A DNA stretch of 64,000 nt from Mucilaginibacter oryzae (GCF_003148845.1 NZ_QGHA01000008.1:124001-188000); one strand, 5' to 3'; shown: positions 27,435-36,822, numbered from the stretch's first letter. Numbers and translations are program-made. Notes: generated from the sequence alone by a model not told the origin.

Positions 27435-28855
27435 ATAATTGGATTTAAGCTTTTGTACAGATCAATATATTGTTGGGTTGAACGCGCCCACGAAAAATCG
27501 AGCGTCATCATTTGTTTGCGAAGTTGCTGCAGCTTGGCAGTGTCTTTATATAATTGTTTGGCCCTGAAAACCGAGTGGCAGATATCCTGCACATTATCCT
27601 GGATAAAACGGATACCATAGCCTCCTTCATCGCCAAAATCAATAACCGAGTCTCTTAAGCCGCCGGTTGCACGTACAACAGGCATGGTGCCGTAACGCAG
27701 CGCATACAGCTGATTAAGGCCGCAGGGCTCTACCCGCGATGGCATCAGCAGGAAATCGGCCCCGGCGTAAATCTGGTGCGCCAACGCCTCGTCGTAACCG
27801 ATAAAAACGGCGCAATGCTCCGGGTATTTATTTTTTAATTTAAGCAGATCCTGTTCGGTTTCCTTATCGCCTGTGCCCAATACCAGGAAGTTTATTTCAC
27901 CTTCGTTTTCAAGCAGGCTACGCTCAATGGCCCTGGCCAACAAATCGGCGCCTTTTTCAACAACCAACCGGCCTATAAAGGTAAACAGCGGTTTTTCGGG
28001 ATTAAGCTCAAAACGGCTGCAAAGCACCTCTTTGTTAGCCCGTTTACCCTTAGCCAGCGTGCGCGCGGTAAATTTAGCCGCTATCATGGCATCGGTTTGC
28101 GGGTTCCACACTTCGGTATCAATGCCGTTCATAATGCCGGTGCCTTTAAGGCGTTCTGTATAAAACAGGTATTCCAGGCCGTTGGAGTTGTAGGTGAGTT
28201 CTTCGAGGTAGCTTGGCGATACCGTGGTGTATTTCCAACTACATTTCACAGCCGCAGCCAGCGGGTTGATCCCACCAGCCCAGTCAAGCAGACCTGTTTT
28301 GGTCAGGTCGATCTCGGGTAGCAGCGATAGTTTATCCCATCCAAAAGCGCCGTGGTACTGGCCGTTATGGATGGTAAATACCGTTGGTACATTAGCCAGC
28401 CGGGTGTACAGTTTTGAATGGTATAGCAAAAATGGCACAAGCCCCGTGTGGTGATCATGGCAATGGATCAGGCCCGGTGTTTGCTGCGAGTAGCTGATCC
28501 AATCAAGAAATGCCAGCTGGTAAGCTATAAATTGTTCGCGCTCGTCGGGGTAACTGTAAATATTTTCCCTGTCTAACAGGCCCGGAATTTTAACAAGGTA
28601 AAGCTCAAAACCAAGCTTATCGGTTTTTTCTTTCAATATCTCGAAGAAGTATCGCTTGTTGCCAAGCAGGGTAGCCGCGGCAAATACGGTTTCAAATTCG
28701 TTTTCCTGGGTAAACTTCCTGTCGTAAAAAGGCAGTACAACAGCGGCCTGCAATCCTGCAAGATTCTGGTACTTAGGCAATGCGCCAACAACATCGCCAA
28801 GGCCGCCAACTTTGGCAACCGGGTAGCATTCGGCACTCAAATGGTATATTTTCAT
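27431..28855 (-). CDS. glgA: Glycogen synthase (ADP-glucose)
   Basis: A 474-residue GT5 glycosyltransferase. The N-terminal motif is AKVGGLGDVVGALPK, with Lys15 as the ADP-glucose-binding residue, and the C-terminal nucleotide-sugar site carries MPSRVEPCGLNQLYALRYG. IHCHDHHTGLVPFLL is also typical. It extends alpha-1,4-glucan from ADP-glucose in the cytosol. It is the first gene of a two-gene leftward operon with glgC, sharing a four-base overlap. Branching enzyme and phosphorylase genes are not in the window. Confidence 0.96.
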   Translation of the reverse strand: MKIYHLSAECYPVAKVGGLGDVVGALPKYQNLAGLQAAVVLPFYDRKFTQENEFETVFAAATLLGNKRYFFEILKEKTDKLGFELYLVKIPGLLDRENIYSYPDEREQFIAYQLAFLDWISYSQQTPGLIHCHDHHTGLVPFLLYHSKLYTRLANVPTVFTIHNGQYHGAFGWDKLSLLPEIDLTKTGLLDWAGGINPLAAAVKCSWKYTTVSPSYLEELTYNSNGLEYLFYTERLKGTGIMNGIDTEVWNPQTDAMIAAKFTARTLAKGKRANKEVLCSRFELNPEKPLFTFIGRLVVEKGADLLARAIERSLLENEGEINFLVLGTGDKETEQDLLKLKNKYPEHCAVFIGYDEALAHQIYAGADFLLMPSRVEPCGLNQLYALRYGTMPVVRATGGLRDSVIDFGDEGGYGIRFIQDNVQDICHSVFRAKQLYKDTAKLQQLRKQMMTLDFSWARSTQQYIDLYKSLNPII

Positions 28856-29024
28856 CCGGGTTTTATTGGCTCAATTTAAGCAAAGATTACCAAATGAGAA
28901 ACCTGCGGGAATTAATATAGTTTTGAAAATTTTAGAATAAGACTACTGAAATTTTATTACTGGCAGCAGCCAACGGTTGTAAAAATGACAAGTGTTTTAG
29001 CTAACAGGTTTCAACTTTAAAAAA

Positions 29025-31490
29025 TTAAAATTCAAAAATAACCCCGAGCGTTGGCTGAACATTGCCCCCCGTGCGCTTAAGCAATTTGGTTTGGATGCGG
29101 GATGGGTCGCCGGGCTGGTCCTGCAGGTTGCCGTTCGCGTCTTTCACCGGTACTATTACGGCCTGCTGCTGGTAGGTATGCGCGGTTAGATTCTGGATAT
29201 CGAAGTAAAAGTTGAACGAGTAATGTTTAAAATAGTACTTTTTATCAACCCTGGCATCCAGCTGATAAAAAGGGCTTAACACCTCGCTGTTAAGCCGCGC
29301 GTAATTGAGTATGCCCTGTGGGTAAATATTGTAAGTTGACTTAAGTGAAGAGAGCGACTGGTCATAAGGCGTATAAGGGCTGCCCCCGGTAAACCTGAAC
29401 TTGGCGCCTATCTCCCAGTTGCGTTTAAGGATCTTGCCGGCGGTCATGCTCAGGATGTACCGGCTGTTCCATGAGGATTGTATATAGTTGCCGTTCTTGT
29501 TCTGAAATTCGCTTTTAAATAGCGTAAGCGCGAAGATTCCGTAGAAGCCCTTGTTTAATTTTTGCTGCGCGAAAAACTCAACGCCGTAACTGCGCCCGGA
29601 GCTTTCGCCCACAACCGGATTATTGCCGATAACACCAAAATCGGCGCCGAGGTTAGCCAGCGGGATAGAATCATTCAACTGGCGGATAACCGGGTAATGC
29701 TTGTAGTATTTATAAAAGCCTTCAATTGTAAAACGGGTATTTTTGAGCGTATTGTACTCAAAGCCCAATACCAGCTGTTTATTTTCAATATAGTTCACAT
29801 CGCGGTTTACCAAACGGTTAGTGCTATCGCGGTAGCCCATAACCGTATAGGCCGGAAGCTGGTAATAAATTCCGGTGTTAAAGTTGAGGCTTAACTGGTC
29901 GGTAAAATTATAGGAAGCCGAAAAACGTGGTGAAAACGTTTTGAGCAGGTTATTCATCCGGCTTGAATAGTTGTTGGCATCGGCCCTGGCGCCCAATGAA
30001 AGCGAGAGCTTGTTATCAAAAAAAGGCCTGCTGATTTGCCCGAACAGGCTGTACTTAAAAAAGTTAATTTTTGATTGATAAATTTGGTTGCCAAAAGGCA
30101 GCAGGTTAAATGTATTGGTACTGTACGATGCGGTTTCTTCGCCGGTTCCGAAGTTGATGCGATAGCTGCCCGCCTGTTCGGTATGCTCAAACCTGAACTT
30201 GTTCTCGGCCTCGGCCGATTGGTAATTGAGTGTCTGACCAAGGCTTTCATCATTATTCTGATACTTTTGCGCACCGTTGTTCAGGTAACTGCGGCTGATC
30301 ACTACCTGCGAAAATCCCCGCTTGCCAAAATGTTTATAAACCGCGCCTACCGAATAGTTTTTTTGATCGTTGGTAGGGATGGTAGCCAGGATGTACTCGT
30401 TTTCTTCGGTTTGCTCGGTATTAAAGTTGAGTTTAAACTTGTCCAGCGCTCCGAGACCAATCAACGTTAACTCGTTTTTATTATCAAACCTGGTTTTAAC
30501 CTTAAACTGAAAATCCTGGTACGATGGCAAAAAAGGCAACTTCAGCAACTTGAATAAACCTTGCAGGTACGAATACCGGTACGAGGCCAGGTAGGTGGTT
30601 TTTGATCCTAACGGCCCTTCAACCGTGGCGCCAAAATCACTTGAGCCAACGGTAAGCGTAGCTCCCATTCTATCCGAGCGGCCATTTTTTTGATTGAACT
30701 CAAATACCGAACTCAAGGCATTGCCCCGGTTTGACGGAAACGCGCCCGAGTAAAAGTTAACCTCTTTCACAAAGTCGACATTGATGAGCCCCACCGGTCC
30801 GCCGGATGAGCCCTGGGTAGCGAAGTGGTTGATGTTGGGGATCTCCACCCCATCCAGGTAAAACCTGTTTTCGTTAGGCGCGCCACCCCTGATAATAATA
30901 TCGTTACGGAAACTAACCGGCGCCGAAACACCCGGTAATGACTGGATCACCTTCGAAATATCGCGGTTGCCGCCGGGGTTTCGCTTAATTTCGGCAACGC
31001 CGATGCTCCGTAATGATACAGGGCTCTCCAATGTTTTGTTGAGGCGGCTGCTCGCGGTAACCTTTACTTCGCTCAGGCTGGCAACATCCTCATCAAGCGC
31101 AATATCAATAATGGTTGGTTTCACGTTGTTTACCTGGATATCAAGCGATGATTTGCTTTTAAAACCGACTTTGGAAAATTGCAACCCGAAATTGCCGGGC
31201 TTTAATTCAATAACGTAGTTGCCCAGCGAATCGGTAACCGTGCCGATAGCCAGGTTGATCACCTTTACTGAAACCCCGGCAACAGGGATATTGGATAAGC
31301 CGCTGGTTACGGTACCTTTAATTTTACCAGTTTGCGCCGTAGCTGATGAATAGCACCCTACTACAAAAATACTGATGAAGGCAATTTTTATTTTGAAGGG
31401 CAGTAATTTATAAAATGTGTTTTTTGCAGCATATGTTTTTGATTGCTGGATGTTGCAAACGTATTTTAAGGAAAAAGTAGCGACAGGCAT
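29025..31490 (-). CDS. TonB-dependent receptor with carboxypeptidase-regulatory-like N-terminal domain
   Basis: An 821-residue outer membrane receptor. A long N-terminal region ends in a signal-like stretch (IAFISIFVVGCYSSATAQ), followed by a CarboxypepD_reg-like domain (GKIKGTVTSGLSNIPVAGVS), a TonB box region (LSEVKVTASSRLNK), a plug (IQSLPGVSAPVSFRNDIIIR, YLDGVEIPNINHFATQGSSG) and a beta-barrel ending TLGVIFEF. It has no STN domain and no SusD gene beside it, unlike the SusC at 2532, so it belongs to the stand-alone group. No sigma/FecR genes are near. The ligand is unknown. Confidence 0.92.
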   Translation of the reverse strand: MPVATFSLKYVCNIQQSKTYAAKNTFYKLLPFKIKIAFISIFVVGCYSSATAQTGKIKGTVTSGLSNIPVAGVSVKVINLAIGTVTDSLGNYVIELKPGNFGLQFSKVGFKSKSSLDIQVNNVKPTIIDIALDEDVASLSEVKVTASSRLNKTLESPVSLRSIGVAEIKRNPGGNRDISKVIQSLPGVSAPVSFRNDIIIRGGAPNENRFYLDGVEIPNINHFATQGSSGGPVGLINVDFVKEVNFYSGAFPSNRGNALSSVFEFNQKNGRSDRMGATLTVGSSDFGATVEGPLGSKTTYLASYRYSYLQGLFKLLKLPFLPSYQDFQFKVKTRFDNKNELTLIGLGALDKFKLNFNTEQTEENEYILATIPTNDQKNYSVGAVYKHFGKRGFSQVVISRSYLNNGAQKYQNNDESLGQTLNYQSAEAENKFRFEHTEQAGSYRINFGTGEETASYSTNTFNLLPFGNQIYQSKINFFKYSLFGQISRPFFDNKLSLSLGARADANNYSSRMNNLLKTFSPRFSASYNFTDQLSLNFNTGIYYQLPAYTVMGYRDSTNRLVNRDVNYIENKQLVLGFEYNTLKNTRFTIEGFYKYYKHYPVIRQLNDSIPLANLGADFGVIGNNPVVGESSGRSYGVEFFAQQKLNKGFYGIFALTLFKSEFQNKNGNYIQSSWNSRYILSMTAGKILKRNWEIGAKFRFTGGSPYTPYDQSLSSLKSTYNIYPQGILNYARLNSEVLSPFYQLDARVDKKYYFKHYSFNFYFDIQNLTAHTYQQQAVIVPVKDANGNLQDQPGDPSRIQTKLLKRTGGNVQPTLGVIFEF

Positions 31491-31560
31491 TGTTTCAGGT
31501 TATTGTAAGCAGGCAATATTTCAAATCTCAATCTATTCGGTACCCGGGTATTTGCGATCA

Positions 31561-31674
31561 TCCCTCTTGCACTCGTTTACAACGAGTGCTTAACATAGTT
31601 TCGCGATTGAATCGCGTGGTTCGCGTTATAAACGCAAACCCACATTAAGCGCTCATTGTAAATGAGCGCAAGGG
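31561..31674. repeat. Multi-hairpin dispersed element, copy A
   Basis: Four stem-loops follow each other: GCACTCGTT-TAC-AACGAGTGC (31569-31589), CGCGAT-TGA-ATCGCG (31602-31616), GGTTCGCGTT-ATA-AACGCAAACC (31618-31640, one mismatch) and GCGCTCATT-GTA-AATGAGCGC (31649-31669). The two outer stems are perfect 9-mers with 3-base loops, and the whole is bordered by CCCTCTTGC and GCGCAAGGG. A relative with the same border motifs, GAGTGCTTAA and TTAAGCGC, is at 48715-48828. No open reading frame; it lies between polA and the TonB receptor gene. Confidence 0.75.
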
Positions 31675-31714
31675 TAATCTATGTTATACTTCCCTTTCAG
31701 GGGGCCGGGGAGGC

Positions 31715-34522
31715 TTAATGCGCCTCCAGCCAATTGGTACCGGTACCGATCTCTACCATAATAGGCACTTCGGTTTTGATGGCGGTTTTCATGTTATGCA
31801 TAATAATTGGCTTAACAATCTCTACCTCGTTATTCGGCACATCGAACACCAACTCGTCATGCACCTGCATGGTCATGCGCGAGGCCAGTTTTTGTGCTTT
31901 AAATTCCTTGTGGATATTGATCATCGCTATTTTGATCATATCCGCTGCCGAACCCTGGATGGGCGCGTTGATCGCGTTTCGTTCGGCAAAACCACGAACT
32001 GTGGCATTAGCCGAATTGATATCGCGCAGGTAACGGCGGCGCCCCATCAGCGTACATACATACCCATTTTCGCGGGCAAAGTTCATGGTATCGCTCATGT
32101 ATTGTTTAATACCAGCAAACTGCACAAAGTATTGCTCAATGATGTCGGCAGCTTCCTTACGCGGAATACCTAAACTTTGTGATAAGCCAAAAGCCGATTG
32201 CCCGTAAATGATACCGAAGTTAACCGCCTTGGCATTACGGCGCTGATCGCTGGTTACCTGGTCGAGGGGTACGCCGTAAACGTTGGCCGCCGTGGCGGTA
32301 TGGATGTCGTGGTTATCAATAAAAGCCTGCATCATGTTCGGGTCTTTACTGATCTCGGCAATGATGCGCAGTTCAATCTGCGAATAATCGGCAGATACGA
32401 TGGTATGATTACTATCCCTTGGGATAAAAGCCTTGCGCACCTCCCGGCCGCGCTCGGTACGGATAGGGATGTTTTGCAGGTTGGGGTTAACGCTGCTCAA
32501 CCTGCCGGTAGCCGCCACGGCCTGGTTGTAGGAAGTATGCACCCTGCCCGTTTTAGGGTTCACCATTTGCGGCAAGGCGTCAACATAAGTGGATTTTAAT
32601 TTTTGCAGCTGGCGAAAATCAAGGATGTCGCGCACAATATCGCTTTTGGCCGCTAACGAAAGCAGTACATCCTCCCCGGTTTGGTACTGACCGGTTTTGG
32701 TTTTTTTGGCTTTCGGATCGAGCATCAACTTTTCAAACAGCACCTCTCCCAGTTGCTTTGGCGAAGCGATGTTGAATTTTACACCGGCCTTTTCGTAAAC
32801 CGTTTTTTCATACTGGGCTATATCGGTTTCCAGTTGTTTGCTGAAATCGCGCAGGGTATCATGGTCAATTTTCACACCCTCGTACTCCATATCGGCCAGT
32901 ACGTAAATTAGCGGGTGCTCAATCTCGTTCACCAGTTTTTCGCCTTCAACCTCTTTAAGTTTGGGCTCGAAAACTGTTTTTAACTGCAGGGTAATATCGG
33001 CATCTTCGGCCGCGTATTCTTTGATCTTTTCAATTTCCACATCGCGCATTGTACCCTGGTTTTTGCCTTTTGGGCCGATAAGCTCGGTAATGGAAACGGG
33101 TTTGTAGCCCAGGTAATTTTCAGATAGGATATCCATGTTATGGCGGGTATCCGGATCGAGAATATAATGCGCCAGCATGGTATCAAACAAGGTGCCTTTT
33201 ACTTCAATGTTGTACCATTTCAGCATCAGCACATCAAACTTTACGTTTTGCCCTATTTTGCCGATGCTTTCATTTTCGAGCACCGCCTTAAATTCGGTTA
33301 CGATGCTCAATGCTTCCGTTTGATCGTCCGGAACCGGCACATACCAGCCCTCGCCCGGTTTAACCGAAAACGAGAGGCCTACCAGTTCGCAATAATTAGG
33401 ATCGGTACCGGTGGTTTCGGTATCAAAACAAAAGCTTTGCTGCTCTGCCAGTATTTTAATGAGGCCGGCACGGCTTTCAGCCGTATCAGCCAAATGGTAT
33501 TGGTGCGGGGTATTGTTAATATTTTTGGCAGCGATGGTGATATCTTCACGGATGTCTTCCACATCAACCGCGGTAGTAACACGACCGGTAGCGGTTGCAT
33601 TACCAAACAAATCGATCTGTGTACCGGCCGGTTTAAGTTCGGTTATGCTGAAATCATCACCAAAAACACGACGGCCTAAGGTGCGGAACTCCAGTTCGGC
33701 AAAAAGCGGCTCCAATAAATCCTTGCTTGGGGCACAAACTTCCAGGCCCTCTTCATCCAGTTCAACAGGCACATTCAGCAATATCGTAGCAAGCTTTTTC
33801 GACATCAGGCCCTGATCTTTAAACTGCTCAATGTTTTCGCGCTGCTTGCCTTTAAGCTCGTGGCTGTGCGCAAAAATGTTTTCCATCGAGCCATATTGCT
33901 TGATGAGTGCCTTAGCCGTTTTCTCGCCGATGCCGGGAATGCCCGGAATGCCGTCTACAGCGTCGCCCCATAAACCTAAAATGTCTATTACCTGGTCAAC
34001 GCGTTCAATCTCCCATTTGGCCAGGATCTCTTTAACTCCCAATATTTCCATTTCGTTACCCATACGGGCAGGCTTGTAAATGAAAATATTTTCGGAAACC
34101 AGTTGCCCGAAATCCTTGTCGGGTGTCATACAATAAACGGTATAACCTTTTTGCTCTGCTTTTTTGGCAAGGGTACCTATAATGTCGTCGGCCTCATAAC
34201 CATCCGAAGTAATAACGGGGATATTGAAGCCTAATATGATCTTGATAACATAAGGCAAAGCTTTGGCCAGGTCTTCGGGCATGGCTTCGCGATGGGCTTT
34301 GTAGCCTTCAAAATCGGTATGGCGTTCGGTGGGGGCATCGGTATCAAAAACTACCGCCATGTGGGTGGGGGCCTCTTTTTTCAACACATCCAGCAGGGTA
34401 TTGGTAAAACCCATCATGGCCGAGGTGTTTAACCCGTTTGATGTAAAGCGGGGAGTTTTACTTAAAGCAAAATGCGCCCGGTAAATAAGCGCCATGCCAT
34501 CCAATAGAAATAGTTTTTTCAT
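31715..34522 (-). CDS. polA: DNA polymerase I
   Basis: A 935-residue family A polymerase of normal length. The N-terminal 5'-3' nuclease domain begins FLLDGMALIYRAHFAL and has IPGIPGIGEKTAKALI. The 3'-5' exonuclease domain has the metal-binding motifs FDTETTGTD, IGQNVKFDVL and YAAEDADITLQL, so proofreading looks intact. The polymerase core shows motif A (SADYSQIELRIIAEIS), motif B (RRNAKAVNFGIIYG) and motif C (MQVHDELVFDV). It acts in Okazaki fragment processing and excision repair in the cytosol. Downstream on the same strand the next gene is distant, so it is likely a single unit. Confidence 0.98.
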   Translation of the reverse strand: MKKLFLLDGMALIYRAHFALSKTPRFTSNGLNTSAMMGFTNTLLDVLKKEAPTHMAVVFDTDAPTERHTDFEGYKAHREAMPEDLAKALPYVIKIILGFNIPVITSDGYEADDIIGTLAKKAEQKGYTVYCMTPDKDFGQLVSENIFIYKPARMGNEMEILGVKEILAKWEIERVDQVIDILGLWGDAVDGIPGIPGIGEKTAKALIKQYGSMENIFAHSHELKGKQRENIEQFKDQGLMSKKLATILLNVPVELDEEGLEVCAPSKDLLEPLFAELEFRTLGRRVFGDDFSITELKPAGTQIDLFGNATATGRVTTAVDVEDIREDITIAAKNINNTPHQYHLADTAESRAGLIKILAEQQSFCFDTETTGTDPNYCELVGLSFSVKPGEGWYVPVPDDQTEALSIVTEFKAVLENESIGKIGQNVKFDVLMLKWYNIEVKGTLFDTMLAHYILDPDTRHNMDILSENYLGYKPVSITELIGPKGKNQGTMRDVEIEKIKEYAAEDADITLQLKTVFEPKLKEVEGEKLVNEIEHPLIYVLADMEYEGVKIDHDTLRDFSKQLETDIAQYEKTVYEKAGVKFNIASPKQLGEVLFEKLMLDPKAKKTKTGQYQTGEDVLLSLAAKSDIVRDILDFRQLQKLKSTYVDALPQMVNPKTGRVHTSYNQAVAATGRLSSVNPNLQNIPIRTERGREVRKAFIPRDSNHTIVSADYSQIELRIIAEISKDPNMMQAFIDNHDIHTATAANVYGVPLDQVTSDQRRNAKAVNFGIIYGQSAFGLSQSLGIPRKEAADIIEQYFVQFAGIKQYMSDTMNFARENGYVCTLMGRRRYLRDINSANATVRGFAERNAINAPIQGSAADMIKIAMINIHKEFKAQKLASRMTMQVHDELVFDVPNNEVEIVKPIIMHNMKTAIKTEVPIMVEIGTGTNWLEAH

Positions 34523-34529
34523 ATTTTGA

Positions 34530-34680
34530 TTAACACTAATTGCACGAATTTAAGCGAATTGGCTCGAATTTTTTGATGCCGGTGTTTATGCAAAGAACAC
34601 TAATTTTAATGAATTGATTGTCGTTTAATTTCAGATATCTATTCGCGACAATTCGATTCCATTCGTGTAAATTCGTGCTC
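34530..34680. repeat. AT-rich intergenic stretch with repeated AATTCG motifs
   Basis: The gap between tag and polA contains several copies of CGAATT / AATTCG (for example GCACGAATTTAAGCGAATTG and CATTCGTGTAAATTCGTGC) and an approximate inverted pair GAATTGATTGTCG / CGACAATTCGATTC. The same kind of sequence fills 38576-38770. These look like degenerate copies of one short dispersed repeat. Confidence 0.5.
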
Positions 34681-34682
34681 TT

Positions 34683-35246
34683 TTATTTGAAACTACAGGT
34701 AGGGATATGATCATTCACCATGCCGGTAGCCTGCATAAAGGCATAGCAAATGGTGGTGCCGAAAAACTTAAATCCGCGTTTTTTCATGTCCTTAGCAATA
34801 GCATCCGACTCCGGGCTGGTAACAGGCGTAGCGTTCGAATGATTCATAATGGCTTTACCACCCGGCATAAAACTATACAGGTATTTATCAAACGAGCCAA
34901 ACTCTTTTTGGATACCGATAAACAGCCGGGCGTTGGTAATGGATGTTTGAATTTTGAGCCGGTTGCGGATAATGCCTTCATCCTGCAGTAACCTTTCAAC
35001 GTCATCCTGGGTAAAGGCCGCTACCTTTTCCACGTCAAAGTCGGCAAATGCTTTACGATAGGCTTCCCGGCGGCGCAGGATCGTGATCCAGCTTAATCCC
35101 GCCTGTGCCGATTCAAGAATTAAAAACTCGAAAAAAGTATGGTCATCGTGAATTTCTTTACCCCATTCTTCATCGTGGTATCTGATATATAATTCGTCGT
35201 TACCGGGCCAGTGGCAGCGGGTTAGGTTTTCGGTTTTATTGCTCAT
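34683..35246 (-). CDS. tag: DNA-3-methyladenine glycosylase I
   Basis: From ATG at 35246 the protein has 187 residues, which matches the family; a longer frame upstream would add 43 residues that overlap the neighbouring gene and lack similarity to the family. The N-terminal CHWPGNDELYIRYHDEEWG and the C-terminal MVNDHIPTC hold the Cys and His residues of the Tag zinc site, and AQAGLSWITILRRRE is the conserved helix region. It removes 3-methyladenine from alkylated DNA. Its start codon shares one base with the stop of the ExbD-like gene (TAATG), so the two are translationally coupled. Confidence 0.95.
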   Translation of the reverse strand: MSNKTENLTRCHWPGNDELYIRYHDEEWGKEIHDDHTFFEFLILESAQAGLSWITILRRREAYRKAFADFDVEKVAAFTQDDVERLLQDEGIIRNRLKIQTSITNARLFIGIQKEFGSFDKYLYSFMPGGKAIMNHSNATPVTSPESDAIAKDMKKRGFKFFGTTICYAFMQATGMVNDHIPTCSFK

Positions 35247-35845
35247 TATATTTGTTTTATGTAGGAATAGATGATTGAAAATTTGTTGATTTTTTGTTGG
35301 CCCAACATCGCCATTATATTTTTGATCTCGGGATATGGGGTTTCTGCATCGGCCATTATAAAAATATGCGACCATCTGCCATACTTTTCAAACGTAGCTT
35401 TGCGCGATATTTTAATCCACTCGGCCAGCTCATCTGAAGTTAATCCCGGCTGATTGTAATAGTCCGCAGCGTTATAGTAGCCTGAAATATATTTTTTTAT
35501 CGTTGCCAGGGGTGTCCCGATCACATCTGTTTCGCCAAATTTGCTTTCCTCTGCCTGTGTAAATTGGGTATCGTGCCTGGCACCTATTTGCTTTAATGTA
35601 GCCTTGCGAATATCCGCGGCGTCAAGTTCTAACATTAATTTATTCCGACCGATGAGTATGGTAGTAGCATAGCCGTCGGGGTCAGCTGTGTTAAAATATG
35701 ATCCTGTTGGCAAATTGATGGCAATAGGACAACGGATAGCCGGCCGACCGCAAAGAATAAGGAATGCCAAAACGATTAACAGTAAGTTAAACATTGGAAA
35801 CATATCGATACCGAAATGCTTTCTGCGGGATTTAGATTTATACAT
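35246..35845 (-). CDS. ExbD/TolR-like membrane protein lacking the conserved aspartate
   Basis: From ATG at 35845 the protein has 199 residues (an ATG 33 bases further upstream is possible). Layout is that of ExbD: short basic cytoplasmic tail (MYKSKSRRKHFG), one membrane helix (IDMFPMFNLLLIVLAFLIL), then a periplasmic domain with HIFIMADAETPYPEIKNIMA as in ExbD. In ExbD the helix reads P-x-x-D with an Asp needed for proton-driven work; here the position is Asn (Asn20). No ExbB/TolQ gene is adjacent. It is upstream of and coupled to tag by a one-base overlap. It may be a non-energised relative; role unknown. Confidence 0.65.
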   Translation of the reverse strand: MYKSKSRRKHFGIDMFPMFNLLLIVLAFLILCGRPAIRCPIAINLPTGSYFNTADPDGYATTILIGRNKLMLELDAADIRKATLKQIGARHDTQFTQAEESKFGETDVIGTPLATIKKYISGYYNAADYYNQPGLTSDELAEWIKISRKATFEKYGRWSHIFIMADAETPYPEIKNIMAMLGQQKINKFSIIYSYIKQI

Positions 35846-35939
35846 ATGTGAAAGGTTAAGTAACGAATTAAACAGCATCGTTATAAGGGGTGAATCTTAT
35901 ATTAGTCGATTATTCCTTATAACGTTGCTGTTGGTCTAC

Positions 35940-36287
35940 TTATTTCGCTTCGTTCAACTCGTCCCAGTACTCTACCGCTCTACGATAGTGCGGGATAACT
36001 ATAGAACCGCCAACCAAATTAGCGATCATAAACACTTCGTTCATTTCATCGTGCTTTACACCGGCTTCAAAACATTTGCCCAGGTGGTATTTGATACAAT
36101 CGTCGCAACGCAAAACCATGCTGGCTACCAGGCCCAGCATTTCTTTGGTTTTAACATCCAGTGCGCCTTCAGCGTAGCTGGTGGTATCGAGCGCGAAAAA
36201 GCGTTTAATATTGGTGTTGGCGGTTTCCATGATCCTGTCGTTCATTTTGGTACGATAGGCATCAAATTCTTCTACTAATTTTCCCAT
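35940..36287 (-). CDS. Carboxymuconolactone decarboxylase / AhpD-family protein
   Basis: A 115-residue CMD-family protein with the CxxCxxxH motif of AhpD-like proteins (RCDDCIKYHLGKCFEAG), a redox-active cysteine pair plus histidine. Small stand-alone CMD proteins of this size often act as peroxidase-linked reductases or are of unknown role; a true carboxymuconolactone decarboxylase is less likely since no aromatic catabolism genes are here. Cytosolic. It is separate from the VOC gene that starts 104 bases away in the opposite direction. Confidence 0.88.
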   Translation of the reverse strand: MGKLVEEFDAYRTKMNDRIMETANTNIKRFFALDTTSYAEGALDVKTKEMLGLVASMVLRCDDCIKYHLGKCFEAGVKHDEMNEVFMIANLVGGSIVIPHYRRAVEYWDELNEAK

Positions 36288-36390
36288 GGGATGTTGAATA
36301 AATATTAAGCTAATAAAGCTAAATTAATTAGCATTTTAAAATATTGATGATTATTTTTATCGGCACAAATCAAAATTTTACGTAACTGTT

Positions 36391-36771
36391 ATGGAAAGCC
36401 TTTCGCCCAATATTTTTGTGAGCAATATGAACGAGACCATCAGCTTTTACCAGCTGCTGGGGTTTACAACCGTGATGACCGTACCCGAAACCGGCGCCGA
36501 CCTGGTTTGGGCCATGATGACCAATGGCAACGTAACCATAATGTTCCAAACTTATGAAAGCCTTGCCGGAGAGCTGCCCGAAATACACCGCACCGATGGC
36601 GGCTCGTTGCTGCTGTACATCAACCTGAAAAATATCCGCGGATTTTTTGACGAGATCAAAGATAAGGTAACTGTATTAAAAGGGCTTGAAGCAACTTTTT
36701 ACGGAGCTACCGAGTTTTCGATAAAAGATAACAACGGCTACGTACTTACTTTTGCGGAGCACGAGGCTTAA
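36391..36771 (+). CDS. VOC-superfamily (glyoxalase/bleomycin-resistance-like) protein
   Basis: A 126-residue single-domain VOC protein with the betaalphabetabetabeta pattern (MESLSPNIFVSNMNETISFY, GFTTVMTVPETGADLVWAMM, FSIKDNNGYVLTFAEHEA). Such proteins bind a metal through residues in paired modules and act as dimers; family members include glyoxalases, dioxygenases and antibiotic-binding proteins, and this one cannot be assigned further. Followed after about 50 bases by a second VOC gene on the same strand, likely co-transcribed. Confidence 0.85.
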   Translation: MESLSPNIFVSNMNETISFYQLLGFTTVMTVPETGADLVWAMMTNGNVTIMFQTYESLAGELPEIHRTDGGSLLLYINLKNIRGFFDEIKDKVTVLKGLEATFYGATEFSIKDNNGYVLTFAEHEA

Positions 36772-36789
36772 TTGAATTGTTTATTAAAG

Positions 36790-36809
36790 TCTCCCCTTCT
36801 TGGGGGAGA
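36790..36809. repeat. Short CTCCCC hairpin between the VOC genes
   Basis: TCTCCCC-TTCTTG-GGGGAGA forms a perfect 7-bp stem, followed by TTTAGAGGGTG. The motif resembles the CCCCTCTTGA / GAGGGG arms at 20606-20781, so it is probably a fragment of that repeat family. It lies directly ahead of the second VOC start and supplies the sequence just before its ATG. Confidence 0.5.
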
Positions 36810-36822
36810 TTTAGAGGGTGTT

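Noticed and set aside
33140..33679. 179-codon plus-strand frame opposite polA
   Set aside because: Antisense to the well-conserved polymerase, no homology features, so a by-product of codon bias.
35246..35375. Extended Tag protein starting 43 codons earlier
   Set aside because: The extension lies inside the ExbD-like gene, lacks similarity to Tag, and the ATG at 35246 gives the canonical 187-residue length.
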